Positions 21,432 to 31,862 are shown, counted from the first letter of the stretch. The stretch: DNA of 64,000 nucleotides from Deinococcus aquaticus (GCF_028622095.1 NZ_CP115165.1:720001-784000); one strand, 5' to 3'. The notes: generated from the letters alone by a model not told the origin. Translations and numbers: made by a program.

Positions 21432-24224
21432 TCAGTACCTCCAGCTGATGACGGGATCGGTGGTGGCGGCCCGTGGCTCGCCTGTCCAGTCAAAGCGGTA
21501 GGTGAAGTTTCTCTCACCTGCACTGAGAGTACCCGCGTAGGTATTTCCACCTTCTTTCAAAACGGCACCTGTAGGCAGCGGGTCGGTCAACTGCACGCCT
21601 TCCAGGGCGCGGGGAGTGACGACGCGCAGCGTCACCACGTACCCGCCCTCGGTGGCGTACACGGCCTTCTCGACCGTCACGTCACCCACGGTCAGGGTGG
21701 TGCGGCGCAGGGCGCTGATATCGCCGCCCAGCGGGGCCAGCGGGAAGTCCACGCTGGTCAGGCCGCGCACGAACACGGTCTGCGTGCCACTCAGCGCGCC
21801 GTCCTGGGGGACTTTCAGCGGCGGGTACGGGGTGGTGTTGGGATCCAGGCGCAGGGCGTGCGTGCCGGTCGGAACGTTCGGGAACGAGTAACGCCCTTTC
21901 GGATCTGTCACAACCTGCCGTCCGCCGGCCAGCAGCACGCGGGCGCGCTCGACGGGGGTGTCCAGCAGCGGATCGAACAGGCCGTTGCGGTTGCGGTCCA
22001 CGAACACGGTGCCCACGATGTCCGCGATCGGCGCGAACTTCAGGGGGTTCAGTTTGGTGGTGGCCGTGGCGCGGTTACTGGCGATGGCGCGGGCCACGCC
22101 GCCCGCCCCCTTGCCGCTGACTTCCACGGTGTTGATCAGGTCGCCGGTCGCTTCGGGCGTCACGCGGGTCTGGTACGTGATGACGATCGAGCCGCCGGCC
22201 GGGATGGTCCCGCCGTTCCAGGTGAGGACACCCGCCGCGATGGCCGGGTCGGCCAGCAGCTTGCCGCCCAGGGTACTGGTGCCGGGAATGTACTCCAGGC
22301 CGCGCGCGGGCGTGTCGGTCACGACCGAGTCGATGATGGCGGTCGTGGTGGACTCGTTGGTGATCTTCAGGGTGTAGGTCAGGCGGTCGCCGTAGGTGGC
22401 TTCCCGCGCGCTGACGGTCTTCTCGATCAGCAGTTTCGCCGTCCAGACCGGGGTCTGCACCTCGTTGCTGGGCAGCGGCTGGGTCAGTTCGGTGGTCACG
22501 AGGTTGAAGATGTTCTTCAGGGCCTCGCCGTCCTGCGCGCGGGTCGACACCTGCGTCACGACCGTCAGGCGGCGGGTCTCTCCGGGGGCCAGGGTGCCCA
22601 GGTTCCAGCGGACTACCTGCGAGCCCGGCTGACCGCTGACCGCGCCGCCGTCACTGGCGCCCATGAAGTCCACGTGCGCGGGGATCGGGTCGGTCACGAC
22701 CGCGTTCGTCAGGGGGCGCGCGTAGGGGTTCCGGACCGTCAGGGTGTACGTGATGGTGTCGCCCTGCGCGACCGTGCCGCCCGCCGGGATGACCACGGTC
22801 TGCCCCGCGCTGCCCTGCGTGCTGGCCTCAAAGGACTTCGTGAGTTCCGGCAGGCCAGACTCGACAGCGCCGACCAGGTCGTGCGTGGTGTTGCTGGTTC
22901 CCCGGTCGCCGTTGACGGTGATCAGGGATTCCAGCGGCCCGGCCTGCTGCGCGTCGTAGCAGATGCGGACCAGCGCCGTCTGGCCGGGGTCCAGCACCAG
23001 CGGTTGCACCAGCGGCTGCCCGTTCTCGCCGTACAGCACGCTGGTGGCCGCGCCCTGCGGGTACGTGACGGTAATGCGGAAGTTGTCGCGCACGTCCCCG
23101 GTGTTCTTGACGGTGTGATCGAAGCACACCTGCTGCCCCACCACCGCGAACGGGCGGCTCTGCGAGTCGGCAGGCGTATTCTCGGGCGCTTCGGGCACGC
23201 CGACCGGACCGATCGCCACGGCCGGCAGGTACCGCACGTCGGCGCTGGCGCTGCCGCTGCTGCTCTTGCCACCGGTCTGCGCGGTCGCGGTGTTCGGAAT
23301 GACCTGATTCTCGGCAAACGCACCGGCCAGCATCCGGAAGGTCAGGGTGATGCCGGCGCCCGGAGCGAGGCGTTCGGCACGCACGCGCACGCCGCGTACC
23401 GGCGCGACCTCCTGGGCCGTCCAGGTCACGCCGTCCTGGGTGTACTCCAGCGTGCCGGTGTTCGTGCGGGCGCTGCCAGTTACGAAGGTCAGGCCCTGCG
23501 CGGCCTGCTCGGCCAGCAGGTCGGTCAGGATCACCTCGCGGCTCTCGCCCTGGCCGGTGTTACTGGTCGTGACCGTCACGGTCGTCTCGCTGCCGGGCCG
23601 CACCAGCGCAGGCGTGAAGGACTTCTGCACGCCCAGCACCGGGGGCGGCCCGACCTGCACGCGGCTCACGTTGTTGCTGTCGGCATTCTCGCCACCCACG
23701 CAACTGGCGACCAGGTTCACGTACGCGTCGCCCTGCGCGTCACTGGTGTTCACGACCAGCAGCAGGGCCGCGCTGTCGTCGGGAGCCAGGGTCACGCGGC
23801 TCACCTCGGGCTCGTTCGTGTCCGGCTGACCGTTGCCGTTCAGGTCACGAATCACACGCAGCGCCGGGCTGATGGTACTGCCGGCCTCGCCGCGCGCCAG
23901 CACCGGGAAGTCCCCACTGGTGTTCCCGGTATTCACGACCGTGTACTGGAACACCGCCTGCTCACCGGGCAGCAGCGTGGCCGACTGCCCCGGCTGCGGC
24001 ACCGTGCCGTCCGGCGTGACACTGACCGAACACACCGCCTGCACGACCGTGACGATGGTGTTCGACACCGCCCGGATCGGGTCCGGCGAGGTCGGAGGAA
24101 TGAATTCCGCCTGCGCCTGGTTGGTGATCTCGGTACCGGCGGGGGTGCGGGCGGCGCCAGCCTGACCCGCCAGGATCAGCAGGCCAGTCAGCATCAGATT
24201 GGGGGTCAGGGGGAAGCGGGTCAC
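21432..24224 (-). CDS. Secreted DUF11 repeat protein (930 aa)
   Basis: The GTG at 24224 is chosen because AAGGAG lies 7 nt upstream; the reading frame extends 19 codons further without a ribosome site. Signal peptide [18 protein letters not shown]. The mature N-terminus ([15 protein letters not shown] ... SNTIVTVVQ) matches the pattern at the N-terminus of the 781-residue protein encoded upstream. At least four DUF11 units follow, for example [40 protein letters not shown] and [20 protein letters not shown], then a SdrD-B-like unit ([20 protein letters not shown]). No obvious anchor. Operon with the barrel gene; probably an extracellular or periplasmic structural protein. Confidence 0.85.
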   Translation of the reverse strand: MTRFPLTPNLMLTGLLILAGQAGAARTPAGTEITNQAQAEFIPPTSPDPIRAVSNTIVTVVQAVCSVSVTPDGTVPQPGQSATLLPGEQAVFQYTVVNTGNTSGDFPVLARGEAGSTISPALRVIRDLNGNGQPDTNEPEVSRVTLAPDDSAALLLVVNTSDAQGDAYVNLVASCVGGENADSNNVSRVQVGPPPVLGVQKSFTPALVRPGSETTVTVTTSNTGQGESREVILTDLLAEQAAQGLTFVTGSARTNTGTLEYTQDGVTWTAQEVAPVRGVRVRAERLAPGAGITLTFRMLAGAFAENQVIPNTATAQTGGKSSSGSASADVRYLPAVAIGPVGVPEAPENTPADSQSRPFAVVGQQVCFDHTVKNTGDVRDNFRITVTYPQGAATSVLYGENGQPLVQPLVLDPGQTALVRICYDAQQAGPLESLITVNGDRGTSNTTHDLVGAVESGLPELTKSFEASTQGSAGQTVVIPAGGTVAQGDTITYTLTVRNPYARPLTNAVVTDPIPAHVDFMGASDGGAVSGQPGSQVVRWNLGTLAPGETRRLTVVTQVSTRAQDGEALKNIFNLVTTELTQPLPSNEVQTPVWTAKLLIEKTVSAREATYGDRLTYTLKITNESTTTAIIDSVVTDTPARGLEYIPGTSTLGGKLLADPAIAAGVLTWNGGTIPAGGSIVITYQTRVTPEATGDLINTVEVSGKGAGGVARAIASNRATATTKLNPLKFAPIADIVGTVFVDRNRNGLFDPLLDTPVERARVLLAGGRQVVTDPKGRYSFPNVPTGTHALRLDPNTTPYPPLKVPQDGALSGTQTVFVRGLTSVDFPLAPLGGDISALRRTTLTVGDVTVEKAVYATEGGYVVTLRVVTPRALEGVQLTDPLPTGAVLKEGGNTYAGTLSAGERNFTYRFDWTGEPRAATTDPVISWRY

Positions 24225-24321
24225 GGGAGTCTCCTTGCGGGGCGCGCCGGGCAGGGCGCGCGGGGAAAAAGGGTGGCGCACTCAAATGTGCGAAATTCAA
24301 TATTGGTTCTGCTGTTGTGAA

Positions 24322-24355
24322 GAGGCGCGCCCCGCCTCAGTGCAGGGCGCGCCTC
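24322..24355 (-). terminator. Terminator after the 781-residue surface protein gene
   Basis: Perfect 11-bp stem GAGGCGCGCCC / GGGCGCGCCTC with a 12-nt loop, followed by TTC on the minus strand. Likely partial, since the next gene of the cluster starts 98 nt on. Confidence 0.65.
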
Positions 24356-24362
24356 GGGTAGA

Positions 24363-26708
24363 TCAGTTGACGGTGACGGTGAAGTCGGCGGTCAGGGTGC
24401 CGCTGGGGGCCAGGGCGTCGGGGATGTTGTTGTTATCGGCGTCAACAGCCACGTCGATCACGGTACCGGCAGCCAGTCCAGCGGCGGGGGCCGTGGCACT
24501 CCAGGCGCCGGCCGTGGTGCTACCGACAGGAGTCACGCGGTAGATGGTCTTGGTGGGGACGGGGCTCAGGGCCACGCTGGCGAAGGTGGTGTTGGCGGGC
24601 ACGGTATCGCTCAGGAAGAACTTGGTCACGGCGGTGTTGTAGGTGTTCTTACCGATGATCTTGTACCTCAGCGTGTCGCCGGGCTTGGCGCCGTTCGCGC
24701 CGCTGGCGGTGTAGTCGGTGGGGTTGTCGATGCCGTTCTTGGGGTCGGTCCCGGCAGCCACGCCGGCCTTGGCGATGAACTTGGCGACGGCCACGGTCCC
24801 GGCGGGGGCCACGCGGACGATGTTGTTCGTGTCGGTCATGGGGATGGTGCTGTAGTTCCCCACGGCGTTCTGCGTGACGGTGTAGTCGCCGGTGGCCGTG
24901 CCGGTCGGAATCTGAATGACGGCGAGAGGCTTGTACTCGGTGCCGGGGGCGACGACGGGCGTGATGAACTTGCTGTAGTCAGGGCTGGCCGGGTCGGTGC
25001 TGACGCGGGGCAGCAGGGAGCCGTCCGGCGCGTAGTACAGGACCGGGACGACCGTGGTGGTCGTGGCGCCCGTCACGGGGTCGATCACTGGGACGGTGAC
25101 GGTGCCGCTCAGGGTGTAGCTGTCGTTGTACTGGCCGTTGTTCACGACGTCCATGGGGAACACGGCCGTCTTGTCCGCGATGTCCGGGCTGCTGATGCCG
25201 CTGGCCACGCCGTTGGGGTTCACGGTCTGGACCGGGGCGGGGGTAACGACGGCACCCAGCGTGCCGGTGGCGTCACCGAACTGCGCGGCGGGCGGCAGGA
25301 TGGTGTTTTTGGTGTTGCTGTTCGACACCAGGTCGGCGTCCTTCAGCGAGTCCGCGCCGATGATCACGCTGACCGGGCTGATGGGGGCCGAGTCGTTGAC
25401 GTCGGGGTAGGTGACTTCCGTGCGGTACACGGCGGTGCTGCCGTTCGGGACGGTCACGGTGGGGTACTGCGCGACGGTCGGGTTGGTGGGGTCGACGGAC
25501 ACCTTGATGGGTTCGCCCGTGACCGGATCCAGGAAGCGGATGGTGACGCCGGTCGCGGTGTTCGTGAACACGCCGGTGGCCGGGTCGAAGGTGTAGGCGG
25601 GGTCGGGCGTGCCGTCGGCCAGCGCGGGGAACAGCTGGACCTTGTCGGTCGCGCCGCCGGTGTTGGTCAGGGTGTTGGTGAACACGACCCGGTCGGGCGT
25701 GGCGTTCGTGTCGGCGATCGGGTAGGCGATCTGCTCGTCACCGGCGACGTTCGTGGCGATGGGCGTGCCGCCGGGGGTGGGGTCGGTCGCGCCGCCGGGC
25801 ACGGGGCTGGGCGTGGCGGGGGGCGTGGTGGGGGCGGGCGTGACGTAGCCGGGCGCGCTGACGACGGGCGTGTTGTCGCCCACCTTGCCGACCGTTTCGG
25901 TGGGCACGCTGACACTGGTGACGGGCGGCACGCTGGCCGGGGGCAGGGGGTTGCCGGCGCTGTCGACGGGCGTGCCGGGGTTGCTGTTGGGGTTGTTGTC
26001 CAGCGCGGGGGCGTACACCGTGATGCGCGTGAACTGCAGATCGGTGTTGACCGCCTTGTTCTCTTCCTGAACGGTGGTGCCGCTGGCGTAGCCGTTGCCG
26101 GGGGTGACCAGGGGATCGGCGCCGGCGGTGCCGGCCACGGTACCCTCGGGGGACGCACCGAACACGCTGGTGGGGCTGATCAGGGCCGGGTCGGTGGGCA
26201 GGGTGATGACCTGCGCGATCTTCACGATGCCCTCGTCGGCGGCGGTGGCGGGATCGTCGGGGGTGACGGTCACGGGGGTGCCGGGCGTGATCTCGGCGCC
26301 CAGGCTGCCGTCCGGATTCACGCGGTAGTACTTGACGGTCGAGCCCGCAGCGCTGCCGGTGGTGTCAGCGTTCACGGTGATGTCCAGGGGCGTGTTGCCC
26401 TTGTTGACCAGCGAGTAAGGGGTGGTGATGATCTGACCGGGGACCGCGCCGGTGGTGAGGACCGGGGTGGTGGTGATGGTGTTGGCGTCGGCCGTGCCGT
26501 CGGTGTAAACGATGTCAAAGTCGGGCTTGGGCAGCACGACGGTCTGCACGGTGTTCGAGGTGCTGTTCAGGGGAGCGCCGGTGGCAGGGTCATCGAAGCT
26601 GGCGGTCGCGGTGTTCTCGATGGTGGTGCCGGCCAGGGTACCAGCGGCGCTTGCGGAACCGGCGGCCAGGGCGGCCATCAGGGCGATCAGTTGGGTGCTA
26701 CGTTTCAT
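24363..26708 (-). CDS. Secreted DUF11-type envelope protein (781 aa)
   Basis: Signal peptide MKRSTQLIALMAALAAGSASA; GGAGG lies 7 nt before the ATG. The mature N-terminus (AGTLAGTTIENTATASF ... SNTVQTVVLP) is the same pattern as in the 930-residue protein. Domains are Thr/Pro/Asp/Val-rich beta-sandwiches with a proline-rich linker around residues 215-310. The last unit is a clear DUF11 domain (GDTLRYKIIGKNTYNTAVTK ... TLTADFTVTVN). No membrane anchor or S-layer homology motif was recognised. Very low Cys content, as in S-layer-like proteins. Second gene of the cluster. Confidence 0.85.
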   Translation of the reverse strand: MKRSTQLIALMAALAAGSASAAGTLAGTTIENTATASFDDPATGAPLNSTSNTVQTVVLPKPDFDIVYTDGTADANTITTTPVLTTGAVPGQIITTPYSLVNKGNTPLDITVNADTTGSAAGSTVKYYRVNPDGSLGAEITPGTPVTVTPDDPATAADEGIVKIAQVITLPTDPALISPTSVFGASPEGTVAGTAGADPLVTPGNGYASGTTVQEENKAVNTDLQFTRITVYAPALDNNPNSNPGTPVDSAGNPLPPASVPPVTSVSVPTETVGKVGDNTPVVSAPGYVTPAPTTPPATPSPVPGGATDPTPGGTPIATNVAGDEQIAYPIADTNATPDRVVFTNTLTNTGGATDKVQLFPALADGTPDPAYTFDPATGVFTNTATGVTIRFLDPVTGEPIKVSVDPTNPTVAQYPTVTVPNGSTAVYRTEVTYPDVNDSAPISPVSVIIGADSLKDADLVSNSNTKNTILPPAAQFGDATGTLGAVVTPAPVQTVNPNGVASGISSPDIADKTAVFPMDVVNNGQYNDSYTLSGTVTVPVIDPVTGATTTTVVPVLYYAPDGSLLPRVSTDPASPDYSKFITPVVAPGTEYKPLAVIQIPTGTATGDYTVTQNAVGNYSTIPMTDTNNIVRVAPAGTVAVAKFIAKAGVAAGTDPKNGIDNPTDYTASGANGAKPGDTLRYKIIGKNTYNTAVTKFFLSDTVPANTTFASVALSPVPTKTIYRVTPVGSTTAGAWSATAPAAGLAAGTVIDVAVDADNNNIPDALAPSGTLTADFTVTVN

Positions 26709-26772
26709 GGTTTTCCTCCGGGAAAAGAAAGTGGGCGGGTCGGGGCGGGCGGGGTGAAACTCTGAGCTGAAG

Positions 26773-27270
26773 TCAGCGGACCTGGGCGCGGTAACCGAAT
26801 TTCAGTGACTGGTTGGCGCTGATTTCACGGATCGTCCAGCGGACGGTCGTGTACTCGCTGGGTTTCACTTCCACCTCCTTGATCACGCTCTTGCCGTTCT
26901 CGGTGACCGTGATCTTCTTTTTCAGTGGGGCCACGGCGAAGGTCTTACCGCCGTCGATGGAGTACTCGGTGAGGGCCACGTTCATCCCTTTTTCCGGGGC
27001 GACGTACACGGTGGCCTTCGGCACGGGCAGCGTGACGGGCACGCTGGCCAGGACGTTCCTGGAGGTGTTGCGGACCGTGACGACCTGGCTGATCAGGTCA
27101 CCCGGCAGCACGTTCCTGGGGCTGGGGGACAGCTGCTCGGTGACCTTGCCGTCGACCTTGACGCTGCGGACCAGGGCGGTGCTCAGGTCCAGGCTCAGCG
27201 GGCTGGCGTTCTGAGCCAGGGCCGTGCCGATCAGCAGGGTACTCAGGATGATGGGGATGCGGATGTTCAT
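26773..27270 (-). CDS. Small secreted single-DUF11-domain protein (165 aa)
   Basis: First gene of the surface-protein cluster. The ATG at 27270 has AAGGAGA 4 nt upstream and opens a signal peptide (MNIRIPIILSTLLIGTALAQ). The mature part is one DUF11-like sandwich: PGDLISQVVTVRNTSRNVLASVPVTLPVP, then EYSIDGGKTF, then TTVRWTIREISANQSLKFGYRAQVR at the C-terminus. It may be the minor subunit or a cap/chaperone for the larger repeat proteins; that role is inference from gene order only. Confidence 0.82.
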   Translation of the reverse strand: MNIRIPIILSTLLIGTALAQNASPLSLDLSTALVRSVKVDGKVTEQLSPSPRNVLPGDLISQVVTVRNTSRNVLASVPVTLPVPKATVYVAPEKGMNVALTEYSIDGGKTFAVAPLKKKITVTENGKSVIKEVEVKPSEYTTVRWTIREISANQSLKFGYRAQVR

Positions 27271-27637
27271 GCGTTCTCCTTGAGGGCGGCTGGCCGGGCT
27301 GTGCAGAGCAGACCGGGCGTACAACTGCTCGCAGCGTAAGAATCCGCGTCTTACCACCTACTTACATTCTTTGTGAGAATTCCGGCAGCATGGGCCTTCA
27401 CAGGTGGCTTGCCGGGTCTCGCACCTCACGGGTAACGCAAAAAACTCCATGCAGGAGCCGGTTTCTGTCAGGCACACCCGGCAGATGCCGTCAAGAAGAT
27501 CTGCATTCCCCCCTCTGGGGGTGTTGTGCAGCCGGCCCGGCAGGCCGGAAGGCGTACCCGCACGAAACCGCCCCGGATGACGCGGGACGGCGTGGCGACA
27601 GCAGGGGTCGGCACGGGCATGACCGGGACAGCGGAAC
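27271..27637. other. Intergenic region (367 nt) ahead of the surface cluster
   Basis: Holds the presumed promoter of the surface-protein cluster in a short AT-richer stretch (about 27340-27375), where minus-strand TAAGAC and AATGTAAG occur, but no confident -35/-10 pair. A small hairpin CCCCC-TCT-GGGGG lies near 27510, and a weak CTCC/GGAG stem followed on the minus strand by six T lies near 27440. No gene was supported here. Confidence 0.4.
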
Positions 27638-28468
27638 CTACCGGCCGAAGCGGCGGTCGCGGCCCTGGAAGTCACGCAGGGCGCGCAGGAAGTCCACGCG
27701 GCGGAAGCCGGGCCAGTACACGTCGCAGAAGTAGTACTCGGAGTACACGCTCTGCCACAGCATGAACCCGGACAGGCGGATCTCGCCGCTGGTCCGGATG
27801 ATGAAATCGGGGTCCGGGATGTCGGCGGCGTACAGGTGCGCGCTGATGTGCTCAGGAGTCAGGTCGGCGGCGGCCTGCGCGAGGGTGCGGCCGCCCTGCT
27901 CCTCGGCGTTCAGGTGGCGTTTGACGGCGTCCACGATCTCCTCGCGGCCACCGTAGCCGACGGCGATGTTCAGGCGCATGCCGTCGTAGTGCGCGGTTTT
28001 CTCTTCCAGGTCCTTCAGGGCGGCCAGCACCTGCGGCGGGAAGCCGTCGTGCTGCCCGATGGCGCGCACGCGCACGCGGTTGGCGTGAATGCGGGGATCG
28101 GTGGCGAGGTTCCGGGCTTCCTTTTCCAGCAGGCCCAGGATGTGCGCCAGTTCGGCCGGGTCGCGGCTGGCGTTGTCGGTGGACAGCACCCAGATGGTCG
28201 CGGCGGGAATCCCGAGTTCCAGGCACCACTGCAGGACCTCGTGGGCCTTGTCCGCTCCGAACGAGTGGCCCATTTCACGCTGGATGCCGCTGGCGCGGGC
28301 GAAGCGGCGGTTCCCGTCGAGGATCAGGCCCAGGTGGCGGGGCAGGTGACCGTGGGCCGTGACCTCGCGTGCCAGACGCTGCTCGTAGCCCCACAGCAGG
28401 GCGCCGCGGGCCGCATTCCGCGTTTTCTGAATGGACTGAACGGCGACTTTGAGCGGCTCACGCGACAT
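27638..28468 (-). CDS. uppS: Isoprenyl transferase (undecaprenyl diphosphate synthase family)
   Basis: 276 residues, cis-prenyltransferase that builds the lipid carrier for peptidoglycan and other cell-wall polymers from FPP and IPP. Catalytic D51 is in LILDGNRRFARA; SGEIRLSGFMLWQSVYSEYYF near residue 230-250 is the conserved C-terminal substrate-binding region, and ends EYYFCDVYWPGFRRVDF. About 40 residues precede the core, slightly longer than E. coli UppS. TAGACT lies 6 nt before the ATG, so the transcript is probably leaderless. The product chain length cannot be read from the sequence. Confidence 0.94.
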   Translation of the reverse strand: MSREPLKVAVQSIQKTRNAARGALLWGYEQRLAREVTAHGHLPRHLGLILDGNRRFARASGIQREMGHSFGADKAHEVLQWCLELGIPAATIWVLSTDNASRDPAELAHILGLLEKEARNLATDPRIHANRVRVRAIGQHDGFPPQVLAALKDLEEKTAHYDGMRLNIAVGYGGREEIVDAVKRHLNAEEQGGRTLAQAAADLTPEHISAHLYAADIPDPDFIIRTSGEIRLSGFMLWQSVYSEYYFCDVYWPGFRRVDFLRALRDFQGRDRRFGR

Positions 28469-28540
28469 GCACTCAGTCTAACGCCGCGGGCGGCGTTCTC
28501 GTCCCCCGAACGGACGAGGCGGTCCTGTGCGCCCGCGCGG

Positions 28541-29602
28541 TCACAGCAGCGCGGGCTGCGCGGCCAGGGCCAGCGCCTTCTGATCCAGCCGCGACAGGGC
28601 CTCCTGTGCAACCAAGTGGCGCGGCAGGTCAGCCTGCGCGGCGTACAGGTGCAGCGTGACGCGGCGGTGCGTCATGACGTGAGTCAGGCTGCCCAGGAAC
28701 GCCCCGGGGTGGGCAGGCAGACGCGCGCACAGCCGCTCCAGGGCCGCCTGCGGGGTCTCGCCGCTGGCGAGCGGTTCGGCGGGCAGGCCCATCAGGCCGC
28801 CCAGCAGCGCGCCCACGCGGCGTTCCAGCACCGCCTGCTGCGGCGTGCCGATCAGCACGGCCACCACCGGCACGTCCCGCACGGCGGCGCGCACCTTCGG
28901 GGCGGGGTAGGCGGCGGGCGCCCCGGACGCGAACGCTGCGCACCACGGTTGCAGCGGGCACGCGCCGCAGCGGGGGGCGGCGGGCGTGCAGACGGTCGCG
29001 CCCAGGTCCATGACGGCCTCGTTCCACGCGCCGGGCCGCGCCGAGTCCAGCAGCGCGTCCGCGCGGGCCTGCACCCAGGCGGGCGTGGGCTGGGGTTCGG
29101 CGTGCAGGCGGGCCAGGACGCGGCGCACGTTGCCGTCGTTCACGGCGCGGGCCTCGTTCAGGGCGAGGCTGCTGACGGCCGCCGCCGTGTACGGTCCCAC
29201 GCCCGGCAGGGCCAGCCACCCGTCGTACGAGTGGGGAAAGCCATCCTGCGCGACCTGCTGCGCGGCGCGGTGCAGGTTCCGGGCGCGGGCGTAGTACCCG
29301 CAGCCCTCCCAGGCTTTCAGCACCGCTTCCTGCGGCGCGGCCGCGAGATCCTGCACGGTCGGGAAGGCTGTCAGAAAACGGTCATAGTAGACCGTTCCGC
29401 GCGCCACCTGCGTCTGCTGAAGCAGGATTTCCGCGACCCACACGCGGTACGGGTCCCGCGCACCTTCCTGACCGCCGCGCCAGGGCAGGGTGCGGGCCGT
29501 GCGCCCAAACCACGCCAGCAGCGCTGCACGCACCGCGGACAGATCAGCCGGGTCCAGGGCAGCGGCGGGCGGCGCGGAGGCGGGGGATGCAATACGGGTC
29601 AC
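28541..29602 (-). CDS. mutY: A/G-specific adenine DNA glycosylase MutY
   Basis: Removes adenine mispaired with 8-oxoguanine. HhH-GPD fold with [17 protein letters not shown], helix-hairpin-helix [12 protein letters not shown], and the catalytic Asp region [11 protein letters not shown]. The 4Fe-4S loop is complete, C-x6-C-x2-C-x5-C ([17 protein letters not shown]), and a NUDIX-like C-terminal domain reads [21 protein letters not shown]. Start is GTG at 29602, because TACACT lies 6 nt upstream; the frame runs further up but without support. 353 residues, normal for the family. Monocistronic, 72 nt upstream of uppS. Confidence 0.94.
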   Translation of the reverse strand: MTRIASPASAPPAAALDPADLSAVRAALLAWFGRTARTLPWRGGQEGARDPYRVWVAEILLQQTQVARGTVYYDRFLTAFPTVQDLAAAPQEAVLKAWEGCGYYARARNLHRAAQQVAQDGFPHSYDGWLALPGVGPYTAAAVSSLALNEARAVNDGNVRRVLARLHAEPQPTPAWVQARADALLDSARPGAWNEAVMDLGATVCTPAAPRCGACPLQPWCAAFASGAPAAYPAPKVRAAVRDVPVVAVLIGTPQQAVLERRVGALLGGLMGLPAEPLASGETPQAALERLCARLPAHPGAFLGSLTHVMTHRRVTLHLYAAQADLPRHLVAQEALSRLDQKALALAAQPALL

Positions 29603-29691
29603 GCGGGCAGTGTAGAGCCACCCGGACTGCGCGACGGGCGCGCCCGACACCATCCCACGCAGCTCCCTGCACCTGCAACGACACAACAGAA

Positions 29692-29719
29692 CACCCCGGA
29701 GCTTCGACTCTCCGGGGTG
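29692..29719 (-). terminator. Terminator of the 497-residue protein gene
   Basis: CACCCCGGAG and CTCCGGGGTG form a perfect 10-bp stem over 8 nt; TTCTGTTGT follows on the minus strand. Confidence 0.7.
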
Positions 29720-29738
29720 CAGGACGGGTGGGCGGCGT

Positions 29739-31232
29739 TCAGGCCCGCGCAGCCTCGCGGGAGGGGGCGCGCACGCGGCGGCGAACGCCATCGGCGTACT
29801 CGGACAGGTCGGCCAGCAGTTCCGGCACGCCCACGCGCAGCAGGTACTGCCCGCCCGGCAGGGGCGTCAGGGCCAGGAAGGGCGCGCGGGTCAGGGTGTC
29901 CAGAATGCTGCCGAGTTCGGCGTAGTTCACGCCGCTGCCCAGCCGCTCGGCGAGGCGGGGCACGCTGACCACCGAATGCGCCGGCTGCTGCGACAGCGTG
30001 AGCAGCACGAAACTGAACGCGCCGCGCTGCGCGAGGTGAGAACTGACCAGTTCCGCCACGCTGGCCGCCGATTCCAGGTCGATGCTCCCGGCCTTCCAGT
30101 ACCCGCGCAGGTCCACCGGGGACAGCGGCGCCAGCTGTGCGTGCTCGATCAGGGCGGCCAGCGCCTCACGCGTCAGGCAGGGCGTGTTCGCCGGGCGGCT
30201 GTCCTCGTCAGTCAGGAGCACGCAGTAATCGGCGTTTTCCTTCCAGGCGGGCGTCTGCACGGCGCTCTCGCTGGTGGCGACCAGCACCGAGTACCCGTGG
30301 GTGCCCAGTTCGGCGTTCAGGCGCAGCACGCCGCCGCCCAGGTGTTCCAGGCGGTAGCCGGTCAGGGCGGCCAGTTCGGCCAGTTGCGCCCCGGCATCCA
30401 GCGTGACGGCGTCCAGCGTCGCCGCGTCCGTCCGCGCGGCAGGCACGGCGGGAGCCGTCAGGACAGCCGCCGGGCTAGCAGCCGGGCCAGCAGGAGGCAG
30501 GTCGAAGTTCACGTCCAGCGGGCGCAGGGGCGCGGCAGACCGGCCGGTGGCACCCGAGGGCGCATGGGCCGCTTCAGGCGCGCGGCGTTCGGAGGTCCGG
30601 GCGTCCGTGACACGGTTCCCGGCGGGACGGGATTCGGTGGCCCGGCCTTCCGGTGCCACCCGGGCTTCCGGGGTGCGGACCTCAGTGACCCGGGATTCCG
30701 TGACGCGCACCTCGGCCGCGCGGGCCTCCGGGGCGGCGGCCTGCGCCTTCTGCCCGCCGTCCTTTTGCCCACCTTCCTTCTGCGCGCCGTCCTTCTGGCC
30801 GTCCGGGCGGGCCGCGCCGGACTTCTGCGCCGGCGCGGGCGGGGTGACCGGCACGGTCTGCATGCGGATCTCGCGGACGTGCGGGGTGGACGACACGACC
30901 ACGCGGCGCGTTTCGGGCGGGCGGGGCGTCTCGCGGCGCGGCTGCGGGGCCGGCGCGTGCGGTTTCACGACCGCCTCGACCTGATACCTGCCCGGTGCCA
31001 GGGGCGTGAGCGTCAGTACGTCGTTCACGCCCAGGTGCTGCGCGTGGTACAGCCCGCCCAGCCCCCACACCCGCATGCGGTCCAGGTCCACCTGCACCGC
31101 GTGCTCATCGCCTTTCTCGTCGACCAGCACGGCGGGCCCCGCGTTCGGGAAGGTGCTTTCGAGGTACTTGAGGAGGCGCAGGCTGCCTTCCTGAAGGCAG
31201 GGGCGGGTAACGATGTACCGGATTGATTTCAC
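29739..31232 (-). CDS. Two-domain protein of unknown function with long low-complexity linker (497 aa)
   Basis: Not recognised. Residues 1-95 form a compact N-terminal domain ([20 protein letters not shown] ... [15 protein letters not shown]), 96-260 a Pro/Ala/Arg/Glu-rich linker with repeated QKDG and V-x-E-x-R units, and 265-497 a globular C-terminal domain with strands such as [18 protein letters not shown] and a winged-helix-like end ([19 protein letters not shown]). No signal peptide, so cytoplasmic. GTG start with GGAGGA 8 nt upstream; a possible promoter TTGCAC-17-TTTAGG lies about 85 nt before it. The linker suggests two tethered modules, perhaps nucleic-acid binding; that is inference. 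Confidence 0.8.
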   Translation of the reverse strand: MKSIRYIVTRPCLQEGSLRLLKYLESTFPNAGPAVLVDEKGDEHAVQVDLDRMRVWGLGGLYHAQHLGVNDVLTLTPLAPGRYQVEAVVKPHAPAPQPRRETPRPPETRRVVVSSTPHVREIRMQTVPVTPPAPAQKSGAARPDGQKDGAQKEGGQKDGGQKAQAAAPEARAAEVRVTESRVTEVRTPEARVAPEGRATESRPAGNRVTDARTSERRAPEAAHAPSGATGRSAAPLRPLDVNFDLPPAGPAASPAAVLTAPAVPAARTDAATLDAVTLDAGAQLAELAALTGYRLEHLGGGVLRLNAELGTHGYSVLVATSESAVQTPAWKENADYCVLLTDEDSRPANTPCLTREALAALIEHAQLAPLSPVDLRGYWKAGSIDLESAASVAELVSSHLAQRGAFSFVLLTLSQQPAHSVVSVPRLAERLGSGVNYAELGSILDTLTRAPFLALTPLPGGQYLLRVGVPELLADLSEYADGVRRRVRAPSREAARA

Positions 31233-31436
31233 GCGTTGACTCCTCCGTTGAAAGCGTCCCTGGGCGTTCTGGGCGCGGCAGGTGTGGGTAAATTGTTCCT
31301 AAACTAGCAGAAATACTCGCGTGCAACCGCACATTTCTTCGCAGGGCAGCATCACCGGGCCTCATGAGGGGAGGCTGGGCGTTCCATGACCCGCGCACGG
31401 ACGGCCCGGCCGGGCCCCTGCCGTATCCTGACGGGC

Positions 31437-31862
31437 ATGACCGACGCCACCTTGCAAGCCGTTCAGCTCGTGCAGGCCTACTACGCCGCCTTCAACCGCG
31501 GCGACGCGGCGGGCATGCTGGCCCTGCTGACTGACGACGTGCGCCACGACATCAACGAGGGCGACACGCAGACCGGCCTGGACGCCTTCCGCGCCTTCCT
31601 GGCGAAGATGGACGCCCACTACCGCGAGCGCGCCGAGGATCTGGTCGTCATGGCCACCCCGGACGGCACGCGTGCCAGTGCCGAGTTCGTCATTCACGGC
31701 GAGTACCTGCGCACCGACCCCGGCCTGCCCGAAGCGCAGGGGCAGCGCTACGTGCTGCCGGTCGGCGCGTTCTTCGACGTGCGCGGAGGAAAGATCGCCC
31801 GCGTGACCAACTACTACAACCTCGCGGACTGGACCCGGCAGGTCGAGCAGGCCAGCGCTTGA
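31437..31862 (+). CDS. NTF2-like / SnoaL-type (ketosteroid isomerase-related) protein
   Basis: 141 residues from the ATG at 31437, chosen because TATCCT lies 7 nt upstream. The cone-shaped alpha+beta fold is indicated by VQAYYAAFNRGDAAGMLALLTDDVRHDIN, then the dimer strand SAEFVIHGEYLRTD, and the end GGKIARVTNYYNLADW. Such proteins are isomerases, hydrolases or ligand-binding proteins; substrate unknown. The stop overlaps the TTG start of the acetyltransferase gene (TTGA), so the two form an operon. Confidence 0.87.
   Translation: MTDATLQAVQLVQAYYAAFNRGDAAGMLALLTDDVRHDINEGDTQTGLDAFRAFLAKMDAHYRERAEDLVVMATPDGTRASAEFVIHGEYLRTDPGLPEAQGQRYVLPVGAFFDVRGGKIARVTNYYNLADWTRQVEQASA

Noticed and set aside
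17167..21501. Long open frame (1,444 codons) on the plus strand opposite the barrel-protein gene
   Set aside because: Gly/Ala/Val/Arg-rich shadow of the real gene in high-GC DNA; no signal, domain or ribosome site.
10783..27270. Search for LPXTG sorting signals or SLH domains in the surface proteins
   Set aside because: None seen; attachment, if any, is more likely via the barrel protein.
27358..27675. 105-codon minus-strand frame overlapping the end of uppS
   Set aside because: Arg/Pro/Cys-rich composition, no start signal, overlaps uppS; treated as noise.
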